Of a stretch of DNA of 64,000 bases, positions 40,457-48,605 are shown one piece after another. Position numbers and translations under genes: made by a program. This DNA is from Azospirillum picis (GTDB lineage Bacteria > Pseudomonadota > Alphaproteobacteria > Azospirillales > Azospirillaceae): assembly GCF_017876115.1 (NCBI RefSeq), contig NZ_JAGINO010000003.1, forward strand, positions 186,001 to 250,000. The letters are read 5' to 3'. The notes under the pieces were generated by a model. It was not told the origin of the DNA. It did no database searches and saw only the letters and a program-made list of their open reading frames with translations. Every line of letters starts with the position of its first letter. Within the stretch, counting starts at the first letter, position 1.

Positions 40457-42955
40457 TCAGCGGAACCCCTCGCCGTCATGGTTCGGATGCACCGGGTGCA
40501 CGTCCCAGATCTCCTCGGCGTACTCGTTCACCGTGCGATCGGACGAGAACCAGCCCATGTTGGCGGTGTTCAGGATGGCCTTGCGGGTCCATTCCTCCTG
40601 GTCGCGGTAAAGCTGCATTGCCGCATCCTGCGCCCGGCAATAATCGGCGAAGTCGGCCGTCACCAGGAAATGGTCGCCTCCATCGGTCAGTGCCTGGACG
40701 ATCGGGTGGTAGCGGTTGCGGTCGTCCGGCGAGAAGGCGCCGGTGGAGATCATGTCGAGCGCCCGCTTCAGGCTGGGGTTCGAGGCGATCACCTCCCGCG
40801 GGTTGAAGCCGCCGCTGGCGCGCAGGTCGTTCACCTCATCCGCGGTCATGCCGAAGATGAAGATGTTGTCGGCGCCGACATGCTCGCGGATCTCGACGTT
40901 GGCACCATCGAGCGTCCCGATGGTGAGCGCGCCGTTCAGCGCCAGCTTCATGTTGCCGGTGCCGGACGCCTCCATTCCGGCGGTGGAGATCTGCTCCGAC
41001 AGGTCGGCGGCCGGAATGATGATCTCCGCCGCGGTCACGTTGTAGTTCGGCAGCAGCACGACCTTGAGGTTGTCATGCACCGACGGGTCGTGGTTCACCA
41101 CCTTGGCGACGTCGTTGATCAGTTTGATGATCAGCTTGGCCATGTGGTAGGAGGGCGCCGCCTTGCCGGCGAAGATCTTGGTCACCGGCACCCAGGAGAC
41201 CGTCGGATTGTCCCGCATCTCGTTGTAGAGCGCGATGGTGTGCAGCACGTTCAGCAACTGGCGCTTGTATTCGTGCATGCGCTTGACCTGCACGTCGAAG
41301 ATGCTGTCGACCAGCACCTCCTCGCCGGTCTGGCGGGCGATGTAGGCGGCGAGCCGCTTCTTGTTCTTGCGCTTGGCCCGGCGGAACTCCTCGCGGAACA
41401 CCACGTCCTCCGCCTTCTCGCTCAGTGCCGAGATCTGCGACAGGTCGGAAATCCAGCCCTGGCCGATGCGGGTGGTGATCAGTTCCGACAGGGCCGGGTT
41501 GGCCTGCTTCAGCCAGCGGCGCGGGGTGATGCCGTTGGTCTTGTTGTTGATGCGGTCGGGGAATTCCTCGTGGAAATCGTGGAAGACCGTCTGCTTCATC
41601 AGGTCGGTGTGCAGCGCGGACACGCCGTTGACGTGGTGGGATCCGAGGAAGGCCAGGTTGCCCATGCGGACGCGCCGCTCGCCCCGCTCGTCGATCAGCG
41701 ACAGGCGCGACAGGCGCGCATTGTCACCGGCGGCCTTCGCCTTGGTGCGGTTCAGGAACTTCGCGTTGATCTCGTAGATGATCTGCATGTGGCGCGGCAG
41801 GACGCGCTCGATCATCCGCACCGGCCAGGCTTCCAGCGCCTCGGGCAGCAGGGTGTGGTTGGTGTAGGCGAAGGTGGCGCGGGTAATCTCCCACGCGTTG
41901 TCCCAGCGCAGCGCATGCTGGTCGACCAGGAGGCGCATCAGCTCGGCGATGCCGATCGCGGGATGCGTGTCGTTCAGTTGGATCGCCGCCTTGTTGGGCA
42001 GGTTGTCGAAGCTGGTGTGGTGCTGCAGGTAGCGGCGGAGGATGTCCTGCAGCGAGGCGGACGTGAAGAAATACTCCTGCTTCAGCCGCAGCTCCTTGCC
42101 GGTCTCGGTGGCGTCGTTGGGATACAGGACGCGGCTGAGATTCTCGGACAGGATCTTCTGCTCGACCGCCTTCATGTAGGCGCCGTCGTTGAAGTGGCCG
42201 AAGTTGAAGTCGCGCGTCGCCCGCGCCGACCAAAGACGCAGGGTGTTGATCGTCTCGCCGCCGTAACCGACGACCGGCGTATCATAGGCCATCGCCAGCA
42301 CGCGGTCGGCATCCACCCAGCGGTAGGCACGCTCGCCGACGCTGTCGCGGAACTCCTCGACACGGCCGTAGAACTGCACCGGGTACAGCACCTCGGGTCG
42401 TGCGAACTCCCAGGGGTTGCCGAACTGCAGCCACTGCTCGGGATACTCGACCTGCCAGCCGTTCTCGAAGCGCTGCTCGAACAGGCCGAACTCATAGCGG
42501 ATGCCGTAACCGTAGCCGGGCAGCCCCTGCGAGGCCATGCTGTCGAGGAAGCAGGCCGCGAGGCGGCCGAGGCCGCCGTTGCCCAGTGCGGCGTCCGGCT
42601 CCGCGTCCACCACGTCTTCCATCGACAGGCCGAGGCGGTCGAGCGCCTGGCGGCACTCGTCCATGATGCCGAGGTTCGACAGGCTGTTGGTCAGCAGGCG
42701 CCCGATCAGGAACTCCAGCGACAGGTAGTAAACGCGCTTGGCATCCTCGTGATAGTAGCTGCGGGTGGTGTCCATCCAGCGGTCGACGACGCGGTCGCGC
42801 ACGGCCAGCGCCACGGTGTGGAACCAGTCGCGGCGCGTGGCGGCGCGGGCATCCTTGCCGACCGAATAGACCAGCCATTCCAAGAAGGACCGTTTGAGCC
42901 CATCGACATCGAGACTGCGGCGTTCAATGTCACGAGTTTTGTACCGAGCGTCCAT
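40457..42955 (-). CDS. glgP: Glycogen/starch/alpha-glucan phosphorylase
   Basis: Cleaves glycogen to glucose 1-phosphate using PLP. The 832 aa length and sequence are typical. The PLP lysine is in EASGTGNMKLALNGAL, and the substrate loop in NGITPRRWL. The N-terminal segment LSLEFLIGRLLTNSL and GNGGLGRLAACFLDS are diagnostic. ATG 42955 (MDARYKTRDI) was chosen; the frame is open further upstream but that stretch overlaps the divergent GNAT gene's upstream region. No other glycogen gene is in the window. Confidence 0.97.
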   Translation of the reverse strand: MDARYKTRDIERRSLDVDGLKRSFLEWLVYSVGKDARAATRRDWFHTVALAVRDRVVDRWMDTTRSYYHEDAKRVYYLSLEFLIGRLLTNSLSNLGIMDECRQALDRLGLSMEDVVDAEPDAALGNGGLGRLAACFLDSMASQGLPGYGYGIRYEFGLFEQRFENGWQVEYPEQWLQFGNPWEFARPEVLYPVQFYGRVEEFRDSVGERAYRWVDADRVLAMAYDTPVVGYGGETINTLRLWSARATRDFNFGHFNDGAYMKAVEQKILSENLSRVLYPNDATETGKELRLKQEYFFTSASLQDILRRYLQHHTSFDNLPNKAAIQLNDTHPAIGIAELMRLLVDQHALRWDNAWEITRATFAYTNHTLLPEALEAWPVRMIERVLPRHMQIIYEINAKFLNRTKAKAAGDNARLSRLSLIDERGERRVRMGNLAFLGSHHVNGVSALHTDLMKQTVFHDFHEEFPDRINNKTNGITPRRWLKQANPALSELITTRIGQGWISDLSQISALSEKAEDVVFREEFRRAKRKNKKRLAAYIARQTGEEVLVDSIFDVQVKRMHEYKRQLLNVLHTIALYNEMRDNPTVSWVPVTKIFAGKAAPSYHMAKLIIKLINDVAKVVNHDPSVHDNLKVVLLPNYNVTAAEIIIPAADLSEQISTAGMEASGTGNMKLALNGALTIGTLDGANVEIREHVGADNIFIFGMTADEVNDLRASGGFNPREVIASNPSLKRALDMISTGAFSPDDRNRYHPIVQALTDGGDHFLVTADFADYCRAQDAAMQLYRDQEEWTRKAILNTANMGWFSSDRTVNEYAEEIWDVHPVHPNHDGEGFR

Positions 42956-43106
42956 GTCCTGACTCTCTGCTTGAAAGGCCAATGGGAGCGGGCGGCTGGA
43001 GGGACGTCGCTCCGACTGGGAGGAAGTGTCTATGCTGTTGGTTAAGCAAAGCTTTCCCCCGGATGGAGCACATCGTCGTTTCGCTGTGGTAAAAGGGAGT
43101 AGGTTG

Positions 43107-43661
43107 ATGTCCCATCCCTTCACACCCTCAACGATGCGTCACGAAACCGATCCTGTCCACTGCGATGCAGCAAGCATCGCCATTCGCCGCGCCGAGACGG
43201 CCGATATTCCGGCACTACTCGCGATCGAGGAGCAGAGCTTCCCGACCGACCGCATGACGCCGCGCAATTTCCGCTACGCCATCCATAAGGCCAAAGGTAT
43301 GGTGCTGGTGGCGGATTGCCAGGGGCGCGCAGCCGCCTATGGGGTCGTTGCCTTCCGGACCGGCAGCCTGGCGGCCCGGCTCACCTCCTTCGCCGTCGAC
43401 CCCGGCCGCCGGAACCTCGGCATCGCCCGCCGTCTCCTGGCCGGGTTGGAGGAGGGGGCAGCCGTCCATGGCTGCACCGGCATGCGGCTGGAGGTGCGGG
43501 CCGACAATCTTGCCGCCCTTCGGCTCTACGCGAGTGCCGGATACCGGCGCTTCGCCGTCCGCCCGGATTATTATGAGGACGGGATGACGGCTCTCCGCTT
43601 AGAGAAAGCCTTCGCGACCGCACATCAGCCGAACGAAGGTGGTAAACCCTCCCAAGCTTAG
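43107..43661 (+). CDS. GNAT family N-acetyltransferase (RimI-like)
   Basis: A 184 aa acetyltransferase of the GNAT fold. The start of the fold is IAIRRAETADIPALLAIEEQ, and SFPTDRMTPRNFRYAI recalls RimI-type N-terminal acetylases. The acetyl-CoA loop reads VDPGRRNLGIARRLLAGLE, close to the Q/RxxGxG/A pattern, and NLAALRLYASAGYRRF is the usual strand 5-helix end. The substrate cannot be told. ATG 43107 has AAAGGGAGTAGG upstream. It is divergent from glgP. Confidence 0.85.
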   Translation: MSHPFTPSTMRHETDPVHCDAASIAIRRAETADIPALLAIEEQSFPTDRMTPRNFRYAIHKAKGMVLVADCQGRAAAYGVVAFRTGSLAARLTSFAVDPGRRNLGIARRLLAGLEEGAAVHGCTGMRLEVRADNLAALRLYASAGYRRFAVRPDYYEDGMTALRLEKAFATAHQPNEGGKPSQA

Positions 43662-43718
43662 GCGTGACCGGAATCGCCGCGTCCTGCCACCGATGTCACT
43701 CTTTCCGGATCCTCTGGT

Positions 43719-43744
43719 GGAACATCCCGGAGGCACGGTGCGTT
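43719..43744 (+). promoter_or_regulatory. EcfG-type promoter candidate upstream of the ECF sigma gene
   Basis: GGAAC at 43719-43723 and CGTT at 43741-43744 are 17 bases apart. This matches the alphaproteobacterial general stress promoter (GGAAC, about 16-17 bases, CGTT). It lies in a 447-base region with no convincing gene, about 365 bases before the sigma factor start, so it would imply a long leader and autoregulation. Confidence 0.5.
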
Positions 43745-44108
43745 TAGCTCCCGACACGATCAACGACGGGCAACAACGGGACCGCCTCAATGACGCCACC
43801 GCCGACCAGATCGTTCCGCAGCACCCTGTGGGGACCGCAGAACCGGCAGGACGACCGTCCAGCAGGCCTATCGCCGGCCGTCCGGCCGTCTCTTGCGAAC
43901 CAGTTCGCGGCCGGACCGCAGCGGTAAAAGGCGCCTGACGGCGCAAGACCGAAAGACGCAGCGGGGCTGCTGAACCGCCAGCCCGCATAACCGGTGGCGC
44001 CTGCCCGGCGTGCCGGAACCCCTTTCGTCGTCTCCGCCCAGCCCCAGCGGGCGCCGCCATTCTTCGGCAGGCAGACGGCACGAAACAGACCGTGGAGGAA
44101 GAGAGACC

Positions 44109-44582
44109 ATGGCGTACTCGTTCGAACACGAACTGATCCGCTGCATGCCCAACCTGCAGCGCTACGCCTGCAAGCTGACCCGGGACGCCAACGCGGCCGA
44201 GGACCTACTTCAAGATTGCCTGGCCCGCGCCCTGTCACGGCAACATCGTTTCGAACCCGGCACCAACATGCAGGCGTGGCTGACGACCATGCTGAAGAAC
44301 CTGCACTTCAACAACCTCCAGCGCGACCGCCATGTCACCAAGGTCGAGCTGTGGGACGGCGCCATGTCGGTCGACGCGGCGCAGATGTCGCGGCTGGTAT
44401 TCCGCGACGTCGACCGCGCCTTCTCCTCCCTCACGCCCAGCCAGCGCAAGGTGGTGAAGCTGGTCGCCATCGAAGGCCGTCCCTACCAGGAGGCTGCGGA
44501 AACGCTGAACGTCTCCATCGGCACCATCCGCTCCCGCCTTTGCCGCGCGAGGGAGCGGCTGAACAACCTGATGGCCTCCTGA
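44109..44582 (+). CDS. ECF sigma factor (EcfG-like)
   Basis: A 157 aa extracytoplasmic-function sigma factor with regions 2 and 4 only. Region 2 runs from LIRCMPNLQRYACKLT through AEDLLQDCLARAL, with GTNMQAWLTTMLKN as the -10 recognition helix. Region 4 is FSSLTPSQRKVVKLVAIEGR to ETLNVSIGTIRSRLCRARER. The pattern is close to EcfG/RpoE sigma factors of alphaproteobacteria, but nepR and phyR are not next to it. ATG 44109 is preceded by GGAGGAAGAGAG. A mini anti-sigma-like gene lies 2.1 kb downstream. Confidence 0.9.
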   Translation: MAYSFEHELIRCMPNLQRYACKLTRDANAAEDLLQDCLARALSRQHRFEPGTNMQAWLTTMLKNLHFNNLQRDRHVTKVELWDGAMSVDAAQMSRLVFRDVDRAFSSLTPSQRKVVKLVAIEGRPYQEAAETLNVSIGTIRSRLCRARERLNNLMAS

Positions 44583-44642
44583 TCGCCCATCGGTCCGGTC
44601 CCCGCCATCCGGCATCATGCCGACAATGACATGCACTCCACC

Positions 44643-44673
44643 TGCGGACCGGTCCTGGACGAACCGGTCCGCA
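44643..44673. terminator. Inverted repeat between the sigma factor and lysE genes
   Basis: TGCGGACCGGT and ACCGGTCCGCA form a perfect 11-bp stem with a 9-base loop between two convergent genes. No T-run, so probably a bidirectional pause or mRNA-end element. Confidence 0.6.
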
Positions 44674-44689
44674 ATGCCGTTGGCCTGTC

Positions 44690-45316
44690 TCAGGTCCGGC
44701 TGGCACCCGCCAGGATTCCGCCGATCCCGACGAACATCGCGCCGGTCGCGCGGTTGAACAGGCGGCCGTGCCGGCCGATCCAGGGAGCGATCCGCTGGGC
44801 GGTGCCGGCCAGAATCAGTTCATAGATGAACTCGACCACCGCGAAGGTGCCCCCGAGGACGACGAACTGCTCCCAGTAGGGGATGCCGGGAACCATGAAC
44901 TGCGGCAGGAATGCGGCGAAGAAGATCAGCGCCTTCGGGTTGGAGGCCGCCACCAGGAACCCCTGCAGGAACAGCCGCCGGGCAGTGGCTTCCCGTACCG
45001 ACCCACCGGCGTCGGCCTCATCGACGTTCGGCGGTGGGGCACGGAAAAGCCGGATGCCGAGATAGGCGAGATAGACCGCTCCCGCCCATTTCGCGATCGA
45101 GAAGGCGGTTTCCGAAGCCGCCAGCAGGGCGCCCATGCCGGCGAGGGAGGCGGCGACCAGCAGAAGAAAACCGCAAATCCCACCCAGTGCCGTGAAAACC
45201 GTACGGGCGAGACCGAATCTCACCCCGTTGGTCAGCGACAGCAATCCGTTGGGTCCCGGCGTCAGCGACAGGCCGACAGCCGCCAGCAGATAGACCAACC
45301 AATGCTCGACCGTCAT
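44690..45316 (-). CDS. LysE/RhtB family amino acid exporter
   Basis: An inner-membrane exporter of 208 aa with about six membrane segments. The family signature near the N-terminus is LSLTPGPNGLLSLTNGVRFG, and GFLVAASNPKALIFFAAFLPQF is the conserved second block. LysE/RhtB proteins export lysine, threonine, homoserine or related metabolites; the substrate here is unknown. ATG 45316 has GGGAGAG upstream. It is convergent with the sigma factor. Confidence 0.93.
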   Translation of the reverse strand: MTVEHWLVYLLAAVGLSLTPGPNGLLSLTNGVRFGLARTVFTALGGICGFLLLVAASLAGMGALLAASETAFSIAKWAGAVYLAYLGIRLFRAPPPNVDEADAGGSVREATARRLFLQGFLVAASNPKALIFFAAFLPQFMVPGIPYWEQFVVLGGTFAVVEFIYELILAGTAQRIAPWIGRHGRLFNRATGAMFVGIGGILAGASRT

Positions 45317-45477
45317 GACGCGCTCTCCCGGACAAGCTCCGTGCCCGGCCCCGTTCCGCCATGCGCGGTCGGGGCTTCTCTGCACGCGCAGGAGAGTCGT
45401 ACCATGCGGCGGAGCCGTCGGATAGCCGTGCGGCGGAGCCGCGCAAAAGCTATTGCACCGGCGGCTTTACGCCTCCC

Positions 45478-46338
45478 CTAACCGTTCACCACCGTGCCGC
45501 CGTTGGGGTGAAGCACCTGCCCGGACATGTAGGACGAATCGTCCGACGCGAGGAACACATAGGCCGGGGCGACCTCGTCCGGCTGCCCCGCCCGCTTCAT
45601 CGGGACGTTGCCGCCGAAGCTCTCGACCTTTTCCTCGTCGAAGGTCGAAGGGATCAGCGGGGTCCAGATCGGGCCGGGCGCCACCGCGTTGACGCGGATG
45701 CCGCGGTCCGCCAGGGCCATCGACAGCGACCGCGTGAAGGCGACGATGGCTCCCTTCGTGGCCGAATAGTCGAGGAGTTGCGGACTTCCCTTGTAGGCGG
45801 TCACCGAGGTGGTGTTGATGATGCAGGCCCCCTCGTGCATGTGCGGGAGCGCCGCCTTCACCATGAAGAACTGGGCGAAGATGTTGGTCCGGAAGGTGCG
45901 TTCGAGCTGTTCGGCGCTGATGTCCTCGATCGACTCCTGGGGATGCTGTTCGGCCGCGTTGTTGATCAGGATGTCGAGGCGGCCATGCTCGCCGATCATC
46001 CGCTCGACCGCTTTCCGGCAGGTCTCCTCGTCGCCGACATCGCCGCTCAGGACGGTGCAGGGCTGTCCTTCCGCCTCGACGAGGCGCCGGGTCTCGCGCG
46101 CATCCTCGTCCTCGTTGAGGTAGAGGATGCCGACCTTCGCGCCTTCACGCGCATACAGCACCGCGATGGCCCGGCCGATGCCGCTGTCGCCGCCGGTGAT
46201 CAGCGCCACCTTGTCGCGCAGCTTGCCGCTTCCCCGGTAGCCCGGCCGGGTTTCGGACGGCTGCGGGTCCATCGGCGCCTGGTGCCCCGGCCGGGTATCC
46301 TGATGCTGGGGTGGCTGCCGGCTCTCCTGTTGAGCCAT
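45478..46338 (-). CDS. Short-chain dehydrogenase, general-stress (YhdF/YghA) type
   Basis: An SDR oxidoreductase of 286 aa. The N-terminal 35 residues are a Gln/Pro-rich tail typical of the YghA/Gsp39 group. The cofactor motif is ITGGDSGIGRAIA, the structural motif NNAAEQHP, the catalytic Ser in TTSVTAYKG and the YxxxK in YSATKGAI. Enzymes of this group are often controlled by the general stress response; a GGAAC-type promoter candidate faces this gene. ATG 46338 is favoured because AAGGAG is better spaced for it than for ATG 46344. Confidence 0.92.
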   Translation of the reverse strand: MAQQESRQPPQHQDTRPGHQAPMDPQPSETRPGYRGSGKLRDKVALITGGDSGIGRAIAVLYAREGAKVGILYLNEDEDARETRRLVEAEGQPCTVLSGDVGDEETCRKAVERMIGEHGRLDILINNAAEQHPQESIEDISAEQLERTFRTNIFAQFFMVKAALPHMHEGACIINTTSVTAYKGSPQLLDYSATKGAIVAFTRSLSMALADRGIRVNAVAPGPIWTPLIPSTFDEEKVESFGGNVPMKRAGQPDEVAPAYVFLASDDSSYMSGQVLHPNGGTVVNG

Positions 46339-46421
46339 GGGCATTCTCCTTGTGCGCCGCCCCTGCGGTTGCCCTGCGGCTGCCCACGTGAGGGTGCGGA
46401 TGTGATGCGTTGCACAACGAC

Positions 46422-46446
46422 AACAGTTCCATCCGTGTCCCGTTCC
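46422..46446 (-). promoter_or_regulatory. EcfG-type promoter candidate for the SDR gene
   Basis: Reading leftward, GGAAC (46446-46442) is followed after 16 bases by TGTT (46425-46422), about 85 bases before the SDR start. The consensus has CGTT, so one base differs. Confidence 0.5.
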
Positions 46447-46461
46447 GGCCCACTGCGTTCA

Positions 46462-46487
46462 GGAACAATCGGCATTACCCGTCTGTT
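46462..46487 (+). promoter_or_regulatory. EcfG-type promoter candidate for the anti-sigma-like gene
   Basis: GGAAC (46462-46466) and TGTT (46484-46487) are 17 bases apart, 227 bases before the anti-sigma-like gene. It is divergent from the SDR promoter candidate; the 375-base gap between the two genes holds nothing else I can name. Confidence 0.45.
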
Positions 46488-46713
46488 AATTGGCCGGGCG
46501 ACGCGAAAGAGGATGCCGGTGCCGGACTGCTCGCCTCGAAAGGGAGCGCGGAACGTGCCGTTTGGCGGACTGGTATAGCCGAGGATCATGCCCATAAGAT
46601 GGAGGGCAGCCGTCCTTTAGGCGGATCATTCCAGGAACGGCACGGTCACCCGACATGTCACGGTCGATCGTGTCCCAGGGGAAACCCCGGCGACCCATCC
46701 GGGAACGACAGAG

Positions 46714-46938
46714 ATGAAGCGTGTGACGATGACCGATATCAACGCCTATCTTGACGGCGCCCTGGGCGACCAGGAGCGGACGGATTTCGAGAACGCGGTC
46801 GAGAGCGATCCCGACGCCAAGGCGCTGCTCGCCCTCCATCGCCAGCATGTGGAGGAGCTTCACCGCCTGTACGATCCCGTCCTGAACGAAGAAGTCCCGC
46901 CCCGCATGCTGGAACTCCTACGCAAGCGGACCAATTGA
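46714..46938 (+). CDS. Mini anti-sigma factor-like protein
   Basis: A 74 aa protein resembling only the N-terminal sigma-binding part of membrane anti-sigma factors: MTDINAYLDGALGDQERTDF, then ESDPDAKALLALHRQHVEEL. It has no membrane helix and no zinc-binding His/Cys motif, so it would be a soluble antagonist. The C-terminal LYDPVLNEEVPPRMLELL fits the same family. A partner could be the ECF sigma factor 2.1 kb upstream. Start ATG 46714, or ATG 46729. Confidence 0.7.
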   Translation: MKRVTMTDINAYLDGALGDQERTDFENAVESDPDAKALLALHRQHVEELHRLYDPVLNEEVPPRMLELLRKRTN

Positions 46939-47062
46939 CGCGAAGCGACGAATTTCCTTGTCTCCGTCCCGGTATGGCTTGCTATTCCATGCGCAAAGGC
47001 CGCTCGACGACTTCTCGGCTGCTTCGCTGAAAGGGTGACCGGCCGATCAGGACGGGTAAGGC

Positions 47063-48544
47063 ATGGCGCGCAAAAGAGCGGAGCCGAGCATCCTGCTCGG
47101 CCCCATCCTGTACTTTCGCGGTGAGCAGCGCGACCGTTGGTGGCTGTCCGCACTGTTCGTGCTGGATGGGGACGTCGAACCCGACGACCTGAAGGTCGAC
47201 GGCGTCACGCTCCCCGTCCCTCCCCGCCACCTTGTCACAAGGCGCCACGGGCGTTCGCGGCGCCATGTCTGGCGCTTCGATTTCGCAGTGCCGCGCGGGC
47301 TGCACGACACCGACGTCACATACGGATTTCCCGACGGCCCACGTTGGACCATCGTCGTTCCTGGTCGGCACTCATTCCCACGGATGGCTGTTCTTTACGG
47401 AAGCGGCACAAGCACGGCGCCCTCACCTGATCCATCCTCGACCCTATGGCCGGCTTTGCTCGCCCGGCACGCCATCGAACGCCTCCATCTCCTGGTTCAA
47501 ACTGGCGGTCAGGCCGACGGCGACGCCGCGCTCGCCGACTCACCGCGGCTCGCCCGCGCCCTGGCCGATGCCGTCGGCGGAGCCAGTCCGCAGACGCCGG
47601 CCTTGGCCGGCGAGCTCATGAACGCCGCGTTCGACCATCTGTTGCGCGTATGGCGCGGCTCCGCCGTCGCGCAGGCGCTGGCGTCGATCCCCTCGGTGAT
47701 GATCTGGGACGGCACCGAACTCGGCCGCGGTCTCGCCGATGCCTGGGACTGCCGGGAGGAGGCGCCGGCAGACCGCCGCCTGCGCCCGCTGGTGGATGCC
47801 ATCCGGCAGCAGGCTCACCTTTTCCAGACCGGCTCCGTGCCGGAATCTCCGCCGGATGCCCTGTGGGGAGCCGACTGCGGCAGCCAGACGCAGGGCATCC
47901 GGTTGGGAGAAGCGGGCCTGCTGCTGCTCGACCTGTGGAGCGACCGCAGCGGCGGCCGGATGCTGTCCAACCGGAGCTGGGAACTGCTGCCGGACTGGCT
48001 CGACCGCTTTGCCGGATGCCGTCACCTGATCCTGGTCAGCACGGCGCCGCTGCTGCCGGGTGCCGCACCGCTCATCCGGTTGCATGGCCTTCTGCCTTCC
48101 CGCCTGCGTGGGCACCTCGGCAGCCGCGTTCGAAGCGGTTGGACGGCAACAGATCGCACCGGGGAGCGGGAGCGGATGCTGCGCAGCCTCGCTGACTTCT
48201 CGCGCCGGACCGGCTGTCGGATCACCATCCTTTCCAGCACGCCCGACTGTGAATCCGGCCGGACCGTGCTTCGCGGCGGCGGATTGGAGATGTGGCAGCT
48301 CTACGTCCCCCGCTTCGGCCAGTCGCCCACCCGTCCGAGTCGATGGGCAGGCCTGATCGGCCGGCGAGTTGGCCGGCCGGGAACCGCGCTTTCGGGGTAC
48401 CGTCTGGAAACGCCGGCCTTCGACGACGGGCAGCGCCTGCTGCGGGGACCGGGTTGGCTTGCCTGTACCCTTGATGGCAAGGGGCAACTCCACGCGAACT
48501 GGTGCCGGCCGGACGACACCGCCCATCACAGCCAGGCGATCTGA
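47063..48544 (+). CDS. PhoD-like metallophosphatase family protein with a degraded active site
   Basis: A 493 aa protein whose layout follows a PhoD-like phosphatase group: N-terminal beta domain (LGPILYFRG, then WRFDFAVPRG), then HLLVQTGGQAD where active members have GGDQ, PSVMIWDGTEL where they have WDDHDI, and a late LILVSTAPLLP strand. The metal-binding Asp, Asn and His residues of these motifs are mostly replaced, so I expect no catalysis. No signal peptide is visible. It could bind a ligand or be a decayed paralogue. It follows the anti-sigma-like gene by 124 bases. Confidence 0.6.
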   Translation: MARKRAEPSILLGPILYFRGEQRDRWWLSALFVLDGDVEPDDLKVDGVTLPVPPRHLVTRRHGRSRRHVWRFDFAVPRGLHDTDVTYGFPDGPRWTIVVPGRHSFPRMAVLYGSGTSTAPSPDPSSTLWPALLARHAIERLHLLVQTGGQADGDAALADSPRLARALADAVGGASPQTPALAGELMNAAFDHLLRVWRGSAVAQALASIPSVMIWDGTELGRGLADAWDCREEAPADRRLRPLVDAIRQQAHLFQTGSVPESPPDALWGADCGSQTQGIRLGEAGLLLLDLWSDRSGGRMLSNRSWELLPDWLDRFAGCRHLILVSTAPLLPGAAPLIRLHGLLPSRLRGHLGSRVRSGWTATDRTGERERMLRSLADFSRRTGCRITILSSTPDCESGRTVLRGGGLEMWQLYVPRFGQSPTRPSRWAGLIGRRVGRPGTALSGYRLETPAFDDGQRLLRGPGWLACTLDGKGQLHANWCRPDDTAHHSQAI

Positions 48545-48605
48545 CGGGGCGGGGACAGGATGGCGGGCAACGGGCCATTCAGCCCCGACCCTTCAACCGC
48601 CAGCG

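Noticed and set aside
39959-43045. A 1028-codon plus-strand frame covering glgP in antisense.
   Set aside because: glgP on the minus strand is unambiguous; the plus frame has no recognisable protein pattern.
46443-46595. The minus-strand open frame ahead of the SDR gene as an additional small gene.
   Set aside because: It overlaps the promoter region of the SDR and anti-sigma-like genes and looks like non-coding sequence.
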